Shown here in pieces: positions 24,543-36,591 of a stretch of 40,402 nucleotides of DNA. The notes under the pieces were generated by a model. The model ran no database searches. It worked only from the letters and a program-made list of their open reading frames with translations, and was not told the DNA's origin. The stretch is from Condylostoma magnum (lineage: Eukaryota > Ciliophora > Heterotrichea > Heterotrichida > Condylostomatidae), in NCBI GenBank assembly GCA_920105805.1, contig CAKKTI010000151.1:4376-44777 (forward strand), in the 5' to 3' direction. Every line of letters starts with the position of its first letter. Position 1 is the stretch's first letter. Both the position numbers and the translations under genes were made by a program.

Positions 24543-25447
24543 AACTTTAAAAGATCCATTATGTTAGAGCTTCTATACCTTTTTCTCATTAAATTATCCA
24601 TTATTACTCTTCTTCCTGTGTATGAATATTCAGATTTAATTGTACTTTTAAACAAAGTTGCTAATATATCTTCTATCCTATTTTAAATTAATCTTAAATC
24701 TTTCTAACGTTTAACATTTTTCCCTATAGTTGATTATACTTCATCACTGTTAAATATATACTCAGCTAGTTCTTTTATTCGCTTACTAATAAATTGATTC
24801 CTTTTATTAAATTCCAACTTCATACATTAGGCAATAAAAGACTTAGAACTAAAGTTTTTTAGATTGTCTTAGTTAAAATCATCTATCTACTATTTTATCA
24901 CCTTTTTAATAACTTTAGCCTATTTATAATCATTAACACATGCATCAACTATAGTGAATTTCTCTTTAAAATAATCTTAAAGATTTATAAGCTTTTATTT
25001 TTCATATTTTGGTATAAACTTTCTAGCTTGCATATATTTTTGCATTCCTGGACTTAAGCTAAATTTTTACCGTATTGAAGGCACCTTAAATCTCATTTAC
25101 CCATTGTCTTAACTACTACTTGAATCAGAATCTAATCTAGACTTAATATGGTAATGCAAATGAGAATGAAGAGGGCTTTGGCTAAGTTTTGCGTCACATA
25201 TAACAGGCGATTAATTAGCACTTCTAAATTTCTTTTACTTTATTCTTTTATATTTTACTAAATTTTGTATCTGTTATCCTTATTTTTTTACTATACGAGC
25301 TAATGGTTATCTTCTTCTAGCTCTCATTAATCTTTCCTCAGAGCAATTTATAAAATACTACAAATTAAACTTCTTAAAGTACTAAGGATTGTTAATTTTG
25401 TAGGAGTTATCCAGAAAGTTACCTCCCCCTCCATATCTTAATTCCAT
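24539..25447 (-). CDS. Basic protein of unknown function
   Basis: 302 residues from ATG 25447 (MELRYGGGGNFLDNSYKINN) to TAA 24541. Very basic, with Arg/Lys runs (ERLMRARRRQPLARIVKK, KYKRIKQKKFR), a Ser-rich stretch (SRLDSDSSSSQDNG) and a helical second half (DYFKEKFTIVDACVNDYKQ, RIKELAEYIFNSDEVQ). No signal peptide, membrane segment or Cys cluster. A nucleic-acid or microtubule-binding role is possible from composition alone. The start is well placed: it is the first ATG in this frame, 19 bases after the stop of the ankyrin gene on the same strand, and the frame differs from that gene by one base. Reading the two as one gene would need an atypical 19-base intron. Confidence 0.65.
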
Positions 25448-25466
25448 ATTGAAACATTTTAACTAA

Positions 25467-26045
25467 CTACAATTCTAGTGTAGAATTAAAACTTAAATAA
25501 TAATTAAGTCTTGCTCTTTTTAGTAATAACTCATATTGCTTGTTTGTATATTTTATTTGGAAAGGATTTGCTCTTTTATTTAGTAGTAATTTTACAGATT
25601 CAGAATTGCTTAGTTAAATTGCGTAGAATAATGGTGTATTGTTACTAACATCTTTTGAATCAACATATGCTCCTCGCTATAAAAGAAGTTCTATTAGTTT
25701 AGTATAGTTACGCTTAGCTGCCCAGTGCAAGGCTGTTTGCTTCATGTGATCACAGCTGAAAATTAAGTAGGGATTTCTTTATAAAAGTGTTAAAAGTAAT
25801 TTTTTCTTATTTTTCTTTGTGTAATTTAGTACAAGTTAAGACTAATTTTGTTATAAGTTGGCAGGATTGAGTAAAAGGGATGCATAATCAAATCTTGGTA
25901 TAATTTTAGTTAAATAGAGCAACTGCCTTAATGCGATAAAGGCTTTTCTTTGTAATTCTTTTAATTCATAAAATGATTTTTTTGGGGATGATATGATGGT
26001 AATATTATCTCTAAAATTATCAATTTTACGCTTGTTTTTCTCCAT
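25467..26045 (-). CDS. Ankyrin-repeat protein
   Basis: 192 residues from ATG 26045 (MEKNKRKIDNFRDNITIISS) to TAG 25469. A helical N-terminal part of about 100 residues precedes two ankyrin repeats: TALHWAAKRNYTKLIELLL followed by RGAYVD, and TPLFYAIQLSNSESVKLLL followed by ANPF. A third, worn repeat may follow (YTNKQYELLLKRARLNYYL). Ankyrin repeats bind other proteins; the partner is unknown. Standard-code reading sees only the first 64 codons. The gene starts 33 bases after the end of the COG6 tail and its stop is followed 19 bases later by the next start, so four minus-strand genes form a dense head-to-tail block. Confidence 0.85.
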
Positions 26046-26081
26046 TTATTAGTCCCAGCTTTTCTTTTTGTTTACTATTTA

Positions 26082-28268
26082 TTATCTACTATAAAATAAA
26101 GGGTTTGTCTTAACCTAATGTCTTTAAAGATTAACTGGCTTTATAGCTTAACTCTTTTTAGGGGCATTCAGTACTTGAGTTTACTAAATACTAATTATTG
26201 GTTTTTTAGGGGACTAATTACTATAAGTTTTGGTTTACGCTTGATTTATAAACTATAACACATTATTTCGATTTGAATTAATTGACTTTCGATTAATTGA
26301 TTGAAAACTTCTACCAGAAAATGATAGAGAGGGTAGAACTCTATTTTTTGGAGTGTTTTAATAAGACTCATTATTCTTATCCAATGACTTATTACTAGGA
26401 CTTAAACTTACTTTTTATGATTCACTAGGCCTAAGATTTCTACTGGAAGGACTACCTTTAAAATGCTTAGTAAGTATTGTAAATCGTCTCTTTTTAGGGC
26501 TTTATAAGCTTATAGTTTACCTTTTTCTCATTTTTTAAATTTACCTAAGTTTTAATAATGGTTCTATCTGTTCTGGCTCTGGGACACCTTCTAATGCGTT
26601 ATCTTTGTATAATTAGTATATTGTATCACATATTTTTGATTTTAGGCGTTGTCTGACATTTGCATTTGATAGTTGATCTAGTGTTGAAGTCTCGAATCTT
26701 CCATTAGAGTATAAATCTTCAATAAATTTTTAAAGTGTTTAAAGAGAGGGATTATCATTCAAGCCAGTTTATCCTATATAATAATCTAGCATTGATACTT
26801 TTAATTACTTCTCAATTTTATCCATTTATTCTGCAATAATCTGTAACTAATCAATTACAAATGAATATTTCTACATAGAATTTTTAACCTCGTCTAGAAT
26901 ATTAAAGATAAATACATATTATCTATTAGGATTTCATGTACTTTTTGCTTCTTTTATATAAAATTCAATGCACTCTGATACAAGTCCATCATAAATAATT
27001 TAAAAGTACTTCTAAAGTTCCTGTCTTTCTTACATTTCTTACAAAATTCCATCAAATAATTATAATTACTCTTTAAACACATCAGGCACAAGTAAATCAG
27101 CTCTTACACCGAATAAACTTACCTACCTCGCAGCTTACTTTGCCCCTAAAAGCAGCATTTCCTCTAAATCAGTTTATCTAGAAAACATAAACTATATAAG
27201 TCTGCTAGAGTACGACACAATATTATCTTCAGTCAATTTAGTTATATAGAATTCATACAGGCTAAGCAATTAGAAAAACACAGAGTACACACCTTATTTA
27301 AGAGTATATTATGTTTTCCTTATCAAAGTTTAAGTCAAAACTTCTGCTATTTAATCTAATACTGTATTATGCTGTAGATTTTCATCTTCCACTTCCTCTA
27401 CTTCTCCTAGTAACCCTTATATTAATTAGTATTCTTGCACTAGATTTGAATGTACTCATGCTAAGATCTATCCTGTATATAAGACAGCTGAAGATTGTTA
27501 TTTATCATAAGCATCAGGTCCGTATTCTAACTATGATAAAAGCCTGTATTGAAGATTTTTTCTACGATATTTTATAATTTCCTTTCTTGTGTGATTATAG
27601 TAAAGTGGTCTTTGTTTTAAATGATTAATTGCCTTAGCAAATCCTTATAGTATCTCAACTTTGTCTTAATCTAAAACCTAGCACTGCTTCTAAACAAATC
27701 TAAATATTTTTTCGTATGCTTATTCTTATATTGAAGATATTTGGTCTTCTAAGCTAAGTTTAAGTAGTTTTGATTAAGGAGTATCTAGAATTACTTATAG
27801 CTCTGAGATTCCGTGCACTTTATCAAGAATCTGAAAGAAATTATCATCAATTTCAGTATTTTTATCTGTAATAACTTGTAGTTATTTAGGGGATAGCTAT
27901 ACTTTTGATAAAATCTAATTAATAAGTTGTTCTTTCATCTAAATTTACTATTTTTCCTATAATAATCTTTTGCCTTAACGCATTGCTTCAGAGGTTTAAC
28001 TAACAATTTCACCTATTTTATTGCTGAGCTAGTTGAATTAATTATACAGCTTTTCATTATTTGATTCTAATTATTTTATTGTATCAGCAACACCTTTAAA
28101 TTTATTAGCAAAATTTTTGTAGTTCTCTATATTGTTTTTTCTTATAAACTCCTTAAGATCAGTTCCTGGACTTATTTGTAGTTTTTCTATTACTTTTATT
28201 GCATCTTCAGATTATTAAATATCGACCTGAACCAGTTATTTGGCTTATCGAGTAAAAATCCTATCCAT
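26082..28268 (-). CDS. COG6: COG6, conserved oligomeric Golgi complex subunit, with basic tail
   Basis: The frame from ATG 28268 (MDRIFTRQAKQLVQVDIQQ) gives 728 residues to TAA-TAA (26084-26079). The N-terminal third is coiled coil, as in COG subunits. COG6 signatures include DQISSIQEQAYEKIFRFVQK, KQRPLYYNHTRKEI (the family's RPVLYKYTLDE site), GQILAWVHSNLV and QRLKSKICDTIYQLY. COG6 is in lobe B of the COG tether for retrograde Golgi vesicles. Similarity ends near residue 575 at LLKLR, where TAA (26543) and TAA two codons later occur. The same frame continues from an ATG at 26531 as about 150 Ser/Lys-rich residues (KHFKGSPSSRNLRPSESQKV). Either COG6 has this tail with Gln at those TAAs, or a second small gene starts after nine bases. 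I annotate the joined form because the frame is unbroken. Confidence 0.88.
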
Positions 28269-28336
28269 TTTAAGCTAAAATATAAAAGTATAAATAAACC
28301 TTTAAAATGCTTTATATCTTATATATTTATTAAGTA

Positions 28337-28783
28337 CTAAGAAATAATTTTTACTATGTTTCTTTCAATCACATTAATTACTAGTCCTGGTAAAACAGTT
28401 GCTTCTTTTATAATTACAACATCACCTTCACTTATCTCTATGCTTTAATTTACATTTAAATCTACACTTCCAGTAAAATCCCCCGCTTGTATCTTTTAAT
28501 TTTAGATTTTATAAACAAGTAAAACTAGTGTGTTTGTTTTCTAGAACTCCTAAAGAAGTTCTACTCTTCCTGTATCAAAAGGATATTGATATCCACCTTA
28601 ATTTTAACCTAAGTGAGTTTCATCTATGTCAATATTGAAGTATATAAGGGCTTCTATTCATTGTTAATTTGGTGTAAATTTGTATTCTGAGCTTTATCAT
28701 TGTTTTCATAGATTATCTCACCCTAAATCATTGCATCTTGATAAAATTGAATCAGGAATTTGGGATAAATTTTGAGAAGCCAT
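28337..28783 (-). CDS. OB-fold protein, possibly RMI1-like
   Basis: 148 residues from ATG 28783 (MASQNLSQIPDSILSRCNDL) to TAG 28339. The N-terminal helical part holds Trp residues coded by TGA (about 24-44), then QQWIEALIYF. From about residue 70 comes a beta-rich stretch with OB-fold features: TLVLLVYKIQNQKI, GDFTGSVDLNV, EISEGDVVIIKEATVLPG and INVIERNIVKI. The GDFTGSV and EGDVVIIK strands are typical of single-stranded nucleic-acid binders (RPA, SOSS-B, RMI). A Trp-containing helical N-terminus before an OB fold recalls RMI1, the BLM/TOP3 partner, but this is only suggestive. It is followed by COG6 after 68 bases and diverges from a membrane-protein gene with 43 bases between starts. Confidence 0.65.
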
Positions 28784-28826
28784 TTAAACTTATTATATGC
28801 CTATAAGCATAATATAAAAGGTAATT
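28784..28826. promoter_or_regulatory. 43-base divergent promoter region
   Basis: The start codons of the OB-fold gene (minus) and the 306-residue membrane protein (plus) are only 43 bases apart, so both promoters share this spacer or lie within the genes. The sequence is AT-rich and no specific element is recognisable. Confidence 0.4.
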
Positions 28827-29747
28827 ATGGAAGAGATAACATGATAAAATATCCATTGAATTAAGACTTTTATTTTAATATAGCTTAAATTGAAGAATGG
28901 TAGTGATGTTTTAGTATTATAAAGAACACAATCAGTATAGATTTTCTCATATTTACCTATTTGATACTTTTACATAGATATAAATTTAAAGTGTTTAGAC
29001 TTATATCAGTAGAATATATTAAGTGTAACACTAAGAAAATTATCATAGATGTTTTATTGGGACAATCCTAAATAATATTACTATAGTTGAAATCTATCTT
29101 CCAAAATCTACTATATGAGAATAATAAGTTTAGAAAATTCTAATTATTAAGGTTGTTAGCTTTGAATATGACATTATTGATATAAAACTTAGTTTAAAGT
29201 CTGTATTATTGGGAAATTGAGCTAAAGACTGTTTTATATTATAATTACTATGCTATTCATAGATTTTGTTTAAATTTGTAAGTACTATTTGGATTCAAAT
29301 TATTTGTAGCTTTATCAGAATGATAAAGCCATTATATAGGCTTTTAATACAAAACTAATTTACTAAAAGGTAAATTCAGAGTATTTTAGAGATCATAGGT
29401 AAACTTTGTTCTATTGGAATAAAGTAGCAGATTACATTGATAATATATTATTATAATTAATATTTCAACTACATATATACTTATTACTTATGTTAAAAGT
29501 AGTGTACATAGTAGTTAAATATTAGTTCTGTAATCCCTTTTATGTTTTATTTTCTTATAGAATATGCCTTTTCAATAATTATTGTAGTATTAAGTACCTA
29601 TAAAGGCTTAAATTATTATAATCTAAAACTTTTTAACACTACATATAAGCTCTTAGTTTTAAGAAAGTTGGATACTAATTGAATAACTCTTATAATCCAA
29701 AAGAATAAAAGCAAGCCCAAAAATACAAAAAACTAAAAATCTTATAA
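28827..29747 (+). CDS. Membrane protein of unknown function, 306 residues
   Basis: Invisible to standard-code ORF calling. With TGA as Trp, ATG 28827 opens MEEITWQNIHWIKTFILIQL and the frame runs to TAA-TAA (29745-29750). It is rich in aromatic residues, with hydrophobic segments such as FYIIITMLFIDFVQI and LQLHIYLLLMLKVVYIVVKY (the second read with a neighbouring Gln codon), plus VLFSYRICLFNNYCSIKY. It ends in a basic tail (PKEQKQAQKYKKLKIL) that looks like a genuine C-terminus. About four membrane passes are plausible. No family was recognised. The next gene starts two bases after the stop pair. Antisense and other frames are also open, but none gives so natural an ending. Confidence 0.6.
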
Positions 29748-29752
29748 TAAAT

Positions 29753-32700
29753 ATGTTCTAAGTATTACTATTACTACAGCTCATCAAATCCGATTAGGTT
29801 CGGTTTCTACCAGAGGATCAAGTTGGAATTTTTTGCGATAATGCACCTGATTGTTCTTTTACAGTATCTGACAACTTTACAATGGACTAACATTTTGCCT
29901 AATTTTTTCAGGAAATTGATAACTTTTCAATAACACTTTGAGTTAACATTTAATCAGACGGAATGATTTTAAGATTTTAGTATTAAAATACAAGTGGGGA
30001 TATTCTAAAACTTTTTGTTAATGTTAGTCTTAGAGTATTATATGGATCTAACAATTAGGATGTGATGGATACAGTTCAGGGTATTGATTAATATAAGAAT
30101 GAGTGATGTTTTATTGGATTAAGCATATAGTAAGTACCCTCAAAAATAATAAGCTTATATTTTGCTAATAATAATGAATACTAAGAATTTTCTAAAAACA
30201 ACTTTGAATTCTAATTTAAATGGAATGATTAAACTTATCTTGCTTAATCTAATATTATATAGTTTAAAGGGTGGACTGGAAATCTAATTATATATCTTAA
30301 TGAAAATTAGACTTTCCCAGAATTCTAATAAATCTACTCTTCTTAAAAATAAATAGGTCCTTATAACGACAGTTTTGTTCCTTTACAAGGAACATATATT
30401 AGAACTTAAAGGAAAACTACAGCTATAAGCGGGAATGACATTATAACTACACAAGTTTTAAGTAGAACTAAGTATGAAGATAGTGATTGAACAGTAGCCT
30501 CATGAATAATATTTTTAGGAGAAAATAATCAAGAATAAGATCAAATAACATTAAGTATAGAGTCGTAGTTTTAATTTCACGTTTCTTATTTATTTTAAGA
30601 GCTAAAACTTGCTATTTAATACATAGATTCGAATTTGAATGAAGGAAAATAATTCTAAATTGATATTTTTGATTGAGTATACGTGCAAATTTCTATGAAT
30701 AGTTAATCAGTGAGTTTATTAGTAAGCTAAAATAATGATTAAACTTTCAAACTTGTCAGACCTTCAAATCCAGGCATCTTATTAGATAGGAATAATTTTT
30801 AAGTTTCATATTATCCAAAGACTTAGAATGGAATGCAGCTTGATCACTGGAATACAAGAATCTATTTCCATTACACAGAACTAAATTTAAATGTACCAAG
30901 CCTTTAAGATACTTTTCCAGATGTTATTGAGTGGAAGGATAAAATTGATGTTGGAAGGTGTAAAGACTACTGAAGAACATCATCTGTAAATCATATATGT
31001 GAATCTTGTAATGCTAAGTGTTTTTATGAAAATCCTACTACTAAAGATTTAATGCCAGATTATGAAGCTTGTATTGAATAATCTGGAACAAGTTCAAATT
31101 GTAAATAAGCATGTAAATTGTATCATTCTGCAAATAAGTCATGCGAATTAGAAGCTGGAAAAATTCATATTTAAATGGATAGTAAAAAATAGATTATTTA
31201 TACTGAGACTAAGCTAATGTATGTTCAATAGTAAATAAGTACTAATTTAAATTATAGAATGTAATATCCAAGATAACATCTAGGATGATTAATGGATGAA
31301 AAATAATATTTTGAACTTAAAGGAAGCAATGGATAGACATTAATATTTCAAGATGATTTCGTAATATAAATATAATTCAAAGCATTTAATTAAGGAACAC
31401 TAATGCAAATTATATCAGATAATGTTTCTTTATTTTAAATAGGAGTAGTATATCCAACTAAAAAAATATAAATCAATTTAATTATCTTAGATACATAAAA
31501 CAATCAATAATCTTTAGTTGTATCAGAAAATTGAGATAATTTGAATCCTAGATACTATTGGCATAGTTTAGAGATATCATATAAATATTCATAAAAAGAA
31601 ATTAAGTTAACATTGAATAAATAAGATTAAATGAATACTAATTAAAATTATGAAATAAAATAAAATCCAAACTAAAGAATCTTATTTGGCACAGATTTAA
31701 TAGAATTGCCCATTTTTGTAGGACTAATATATGAATTGATCATAATCAATTATTATGAGAGGGATTCTATAATAGATATACCAGTTTTAACTCTCAATCC
31801 AGATGAAAAAGAAGAAAATCCTTGCCACCTTAATAATAGTTTATCCATTGAAGTTGAAAATGATACTATATGTTTAGATTACTGCCCATTCGAAACTAAT
31901 TAAGATGGAAATAACTGTATTAAAGATAGTAGTAAAGCGTTCATAAACTTTAGTTTTAACTCAACCATCAATAATCCATATTCAAACCCCAATTTGGCCT
32001 AGTGCATATTTGGAAATAATCCTAGCCAACTTTATCCCGATTATGATGCAAATGATCCTATAATTGTAAAAGACTAAGGATTATACTTTAAAGGAAATAG
32101 CTACTTTTAAGTGTATGAAGATTATGATAGTAGAACTACGCCTAGCTTTGGAGTTAATTGGAGCCTAACGTTTTTAGTTAGACCTATAGAGTCTGGAACT
32201 TTAATTGATATAAGTGTAAGTTTTAAATAGGATAATGACTTTTAGTATCTGGATTTGAGTTTTTAAATAAATGGATCTTAAATAAATCTGAATGTAAAGT
32301 TGCTAGATTAAGTATTATAAATTATAACAAATTCAACAAGTTTACCTTCAGCAATTTAACCTTAAGAATGATTCTATTTAACATTCTAAGCGATTTGATA
32401 AACTGGCTTTAAGATAATAATTAATAATCATCATTATTTATCTACCATTAGTATGGATTGCTACTTTCTTTATAAAATAGGTGCATTGCATACAATTGGA
32501 ATGGATATCAAAAATAACGAAGGATTTAAAGGATTTCTCTACTTTTTAAGCTATGGAATGAAATCAAGTTTAGATCTGAATTTAATTGCTTATAATGCTA
32601 ATAATGTATGCTAGGCTAATCTACTCAGTTGTGAATATGATAACATTACTTTATCAATTTGTGAACTATATTAATGGTATGATGGATAATAGTGCTAATC

Positions 32701-35700
32701 GTGCATGGAAGGTTGCTATTCATGCTAAGATAGTAATTCCTGCAATGTTTGTCAGGTAAAGGGATGCTAAAAATGCAGTAATTTCACTGCAAATTAGTGT
32801 GAGGAATGTATTGATCCATATTTTAATATAGATGGCTAATGCTGGTGTCTTAAAAATGGAAATTATTTAAGGTTAAATGAGTATAATAACTGTAATTTTG
32901 ATTGCAATGTTTGATAAGGTGAGGGAAATTAATTTAGCTGTTTAGAATGCAATAATGGTACATTCTTATATAAAAATGACTGCTTATAATGCTAATAGTT
33001 TTAAGGATTCTCTAATAGTTTCTCCATTTATTTAACTGAAATGGATGATGAACTTTATTAAGCTGTTTAAAAGAATTGCTAATCTATATGTGGAGATTCT
33101 GTATGCATTGAGGAAGAGTGTGATATGCAAGAAGGCTGTGATGATAAATGTACAGCTTAAAAGGATTATAAATGTATAAGCTTAGAAATTGGGAAATGTG
33201 AGTGTTACAAATTAATTTAGTATTCTTTGCTTGAATTTAAAGGATTCTCTGATAAAATTGAAATAGAACTTATCTTTAGTGATTCTATTGTAGTCTAAAG
33301 TAATCTCTAAAATATATACAAAATAGAATTAAGCATTAGTGCCAGCTTGACCTATAATTTCAATTAAATTTAGGATAATCAATATCTAATAAGCTTAGAA
33401 TTTGACGATAATATAGAAGAGTAATCCTTTATTCTAACCTTAGAAGAGAAAGATTTGACTTAGATTACCAACTATAGTGAAGACTTAAAATAAAACTACT
33501 TACCTAGCTCAATTGAAATAGACTTATTATGTCGTTAAGTTTATTAATTAAAATGCATTCAATGTAATAAGGGTTTTATGGCTAATGAAAATGGAAAATG
33601 TATTTGCCCAACCACTCATTATATTGATGACTAACATAATTGCATTGAATGTACAGAAGAGTTTCTGTAATGTCCTACAAAGGAGCTACACTGCGAAGAA
33701 GGTTAAATATTAATACAATAAAAATGTTAGCATTGTAAACAACTTAAAGGATTTGGAGGATAAAATGAAATAAAGTAATTAAATTAGATTTAAAGAATTA
33801 AAATCAATTGCTTAGAATATTGTGGCGATGGTATTAGTTATGATGATAATAAATGCGACGATGGAAATAATATCAACGGAGATGGTTGCAGTAGTAATTG
33901 TGAAATAGAAGAAGGTTTTATTTGTGTATCAAATAATTGTACTGTTAAGCCGTTAGAAGCTAATCTTGTATATATAAATCTTGATTATCTTCAGTATCAT
34001 TTACAATTATAGTTTAGTAGTGGTGTAAAAACTGAATCAGATGTAAATTTAGAAGTTAATTTAAAAGTTGGCTTTGAATTTTAAATTAATTATGATAAAG
34101 ATGCATTCAAAGTCATTAATATATTCATATAGCCATAAGATAGTGTTTATATTGGTGACATAGTAGAAATAAATGTTACCAATTATGATAAAATATAAGA
34201 TGAAAGAGGAGAAAAATTGAAATCATATCGATTTTAAGCTTATATTTAAGATGACTGTATATTCTAAAACGACTTATAAACAACTATTAGCTAAATTGGA
34301 TAAAATTCAGTTATAGCATCGTCATGCTTTATGGTTATCTCGTTTTTAGGTAACTTAAATATTGACTATAACTCTCTAATTTCTTCAGTGGAAATGATGT
34401 AGATTATTAATGTTCTATAGTTTGTAAATCTAAATTTACCTTAACCCTTACTTGGGTATTTTTAAGCCTTAGATTTTGCAAATGCTGATTTTATTCCAAA
34501 TCTATTTGAAATGTATGTAATTGACTTTTAAGGTGAATAATATCAAGAATATAAGTTTAAAGAGTAGTAATATCCCACAGACTTCTTGATAAATGGTGGA
34601 TAAATTATAATAGCATTGGGTGTATGTTATTTAAGTTATTTTTGCTTTAAATTGTTAGGAACATTATTTAGTGCTAATTGAATTTAGAAGATTAAGAATT
34701 CTTATGAATATAGTATTTAAATAGGGATGTTTAATGGATCCTTAATGGGTCTGGCGTTTTCTTTGTTTATGTTTGGAAAAAATATTAATAATTTGAAGGA
34801 TTATAATATCACATCAATTGTATTTTGAGTTGGTAGTATAATATATGTCATAACATTCCTTATATTTTATTATCATAGATGCATGAAAAGGAATGATTAT
34901 GAAAACGAAGACTTTAAAAGGAAGTTTGGATAATTTTTCTATCAAATGAAAACAAAAAGATTATAATAAAGATGCTTTTAGATTCTTGTTTATCTATAAA
35001 AAGTTATTATTCAAATTGTTTTAGTATTTACATCTAAATTATAAGCAACAAGCTTAAGCTTTTGTCTCTTTATCGTAAGTTTTAAATAGTACTGGATGGC
35101 CTTAGTTGTTGTATAACCTTATAAATTATCTAGGCTTTAAAACATTCTTCTTGTAGTTCAAGAAAGCTTTTTTATTGTTTCAGTTTTATCTTTAATGATC
35201 TACGAAACTAAATTTGATGATTCAGATATTCTGAAATGCATAAGCTATTTTTAAATTGGTTTATTTTCAATGTCCTTTTTACCTGGGATTGTATATCAAA
35301 ACGTAACTACAATGATAAAATTAGCTTAAAAGTGCAAAAGGAGAGTAAACATTATTGAAGCAGAGGAAAGTTAGGTAATACTTATTATAAAATCTGTGCA
35401 AAACAATTATTTAAATAAATCCACAAATAAGTTTAAATTAATCCTTTAAATTTGCATATCAATTAAAAAACTTTGTGAATAATATACCAATATATAAAAT
35501 GCTTATATTTTTATCAATTTATTCTATAAATATCAGAATATAAAATGCAATTTTCTATAGAGCTTCCTCTAATTCTTTCTAATCTATTCTTTGATACTTT
35601 CAATATTAATTTTTATCAATAGAAGTATTTAACCAGAGTTAGCCCCAAGGGGACTAAAAATATATAGTATCGATCTAAAATATTATTTAAAAGGATTAAT

Positions 35701-36541
35701 TCAATGATTTCTAGTATCTACCTTTATAATTTAAAATCTTACATTATATAATATAATTAATAAGTTTTATATTTCTAATACAGATAAAATTAAGAAAGTG
35801 ACAATTTAGGATTCGATCAAATAAAATTATGATTGCTAGCAAGTAGCTTTATATAAAAATCTTAATTACTTCAATCTATTTAATTCGTAACATAAGGTTA
35901 AGAAATACAATCGATATTTTCTGTATCTGTTTGTAAATCTAAATTTATTAATATTTATTAAGGCTACATTCTTAAATCCTATCTTTGCTTTTGTCAATTA
36001 TTAATATTTAGAATCTTCAAATGGTAATAGCTTGTTTTTAGTAACTATTCCTAATATTAATAATCTATTATTTATATCTATCAATTTTCTATTTTATTAT
36101 AAGCATATTATTGCATGTATACGATTTATTGGTAAGCTAAATAATATAATTATTATTTTAAGATTTAGATAAGATAATTTAGTGAATAAAATTTGATATG
36201 AAAGTGTTATCTATAACTAAGTTTCTTATTTAAAGGAGTAAAATGCTTGCCAATTTCTGTACTAAACATTTCTTCAATATTTGAAAAAGTTTGAAAGATA
36301 CTTCATAGGATTTGAGCTCTTATTTTAATGGGAAATATATGTTAATTTAGCTTTTCATTATCAATTTATATCAAATAACCTTTATTCAAATCAGTATATA
36401 TTTCTAAAATTATCTAAATTATACAGAATTATACTTTAGTATTATTACTAAATTGCCTACAAGTTAACTTACTTTTATTCGCTCAATTGCCTTGCATTTA
36501 CTTTGAAATATGATATACTATATTTTTGATGTAACAATTAA
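29753..36541 (+). CDS. Giant cysteine-rich multi-pass surface protein (plus paralogue)
   Basis: One unbroken frame of about 2,258-2,262 codons from ATG 29753. After a leader (MFQVLLLLQLIKSDQ) come LamG-like beta segments (NFSITLWVNI, YEDSDWTVASWII, VNWSLTFLVRPIESGTLID). A Cys-rich block follows at about 970-1060 (CQSCMEGCYSCQDSNSCNVC), then a CGDG...KCDDGNNINGDGCSSNC module (DUF4215 type, about 1355-1390) and, from about 1610, many membrane helices. It is the paralogue of the gene at 3276-8908. It differs in running some 350 residues beyond the paralogue's stop, with further hydrophobic segments and no in-frame ATG. Candidate stops are TGA 36527, TAA 36539, TAG 36554 and TAA 36560; I chose 36539. 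Probably a plasma-membrane receptor, adhesion or mechanosensory protein. Confidence 0.85.
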
Positions 36542-36591
36542 TTTAGTAGTTTTTAGCAATAAAAATATTATCGTTAACTAAATTTATACTA

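Noticed and set aside
25437-25455. A 19-base intron joining the ankyrin gene and the following basic-protein gene
   Set aside because: The second frame has its own ATG at a spacing typical of this window, so two genes are the simpler reading.
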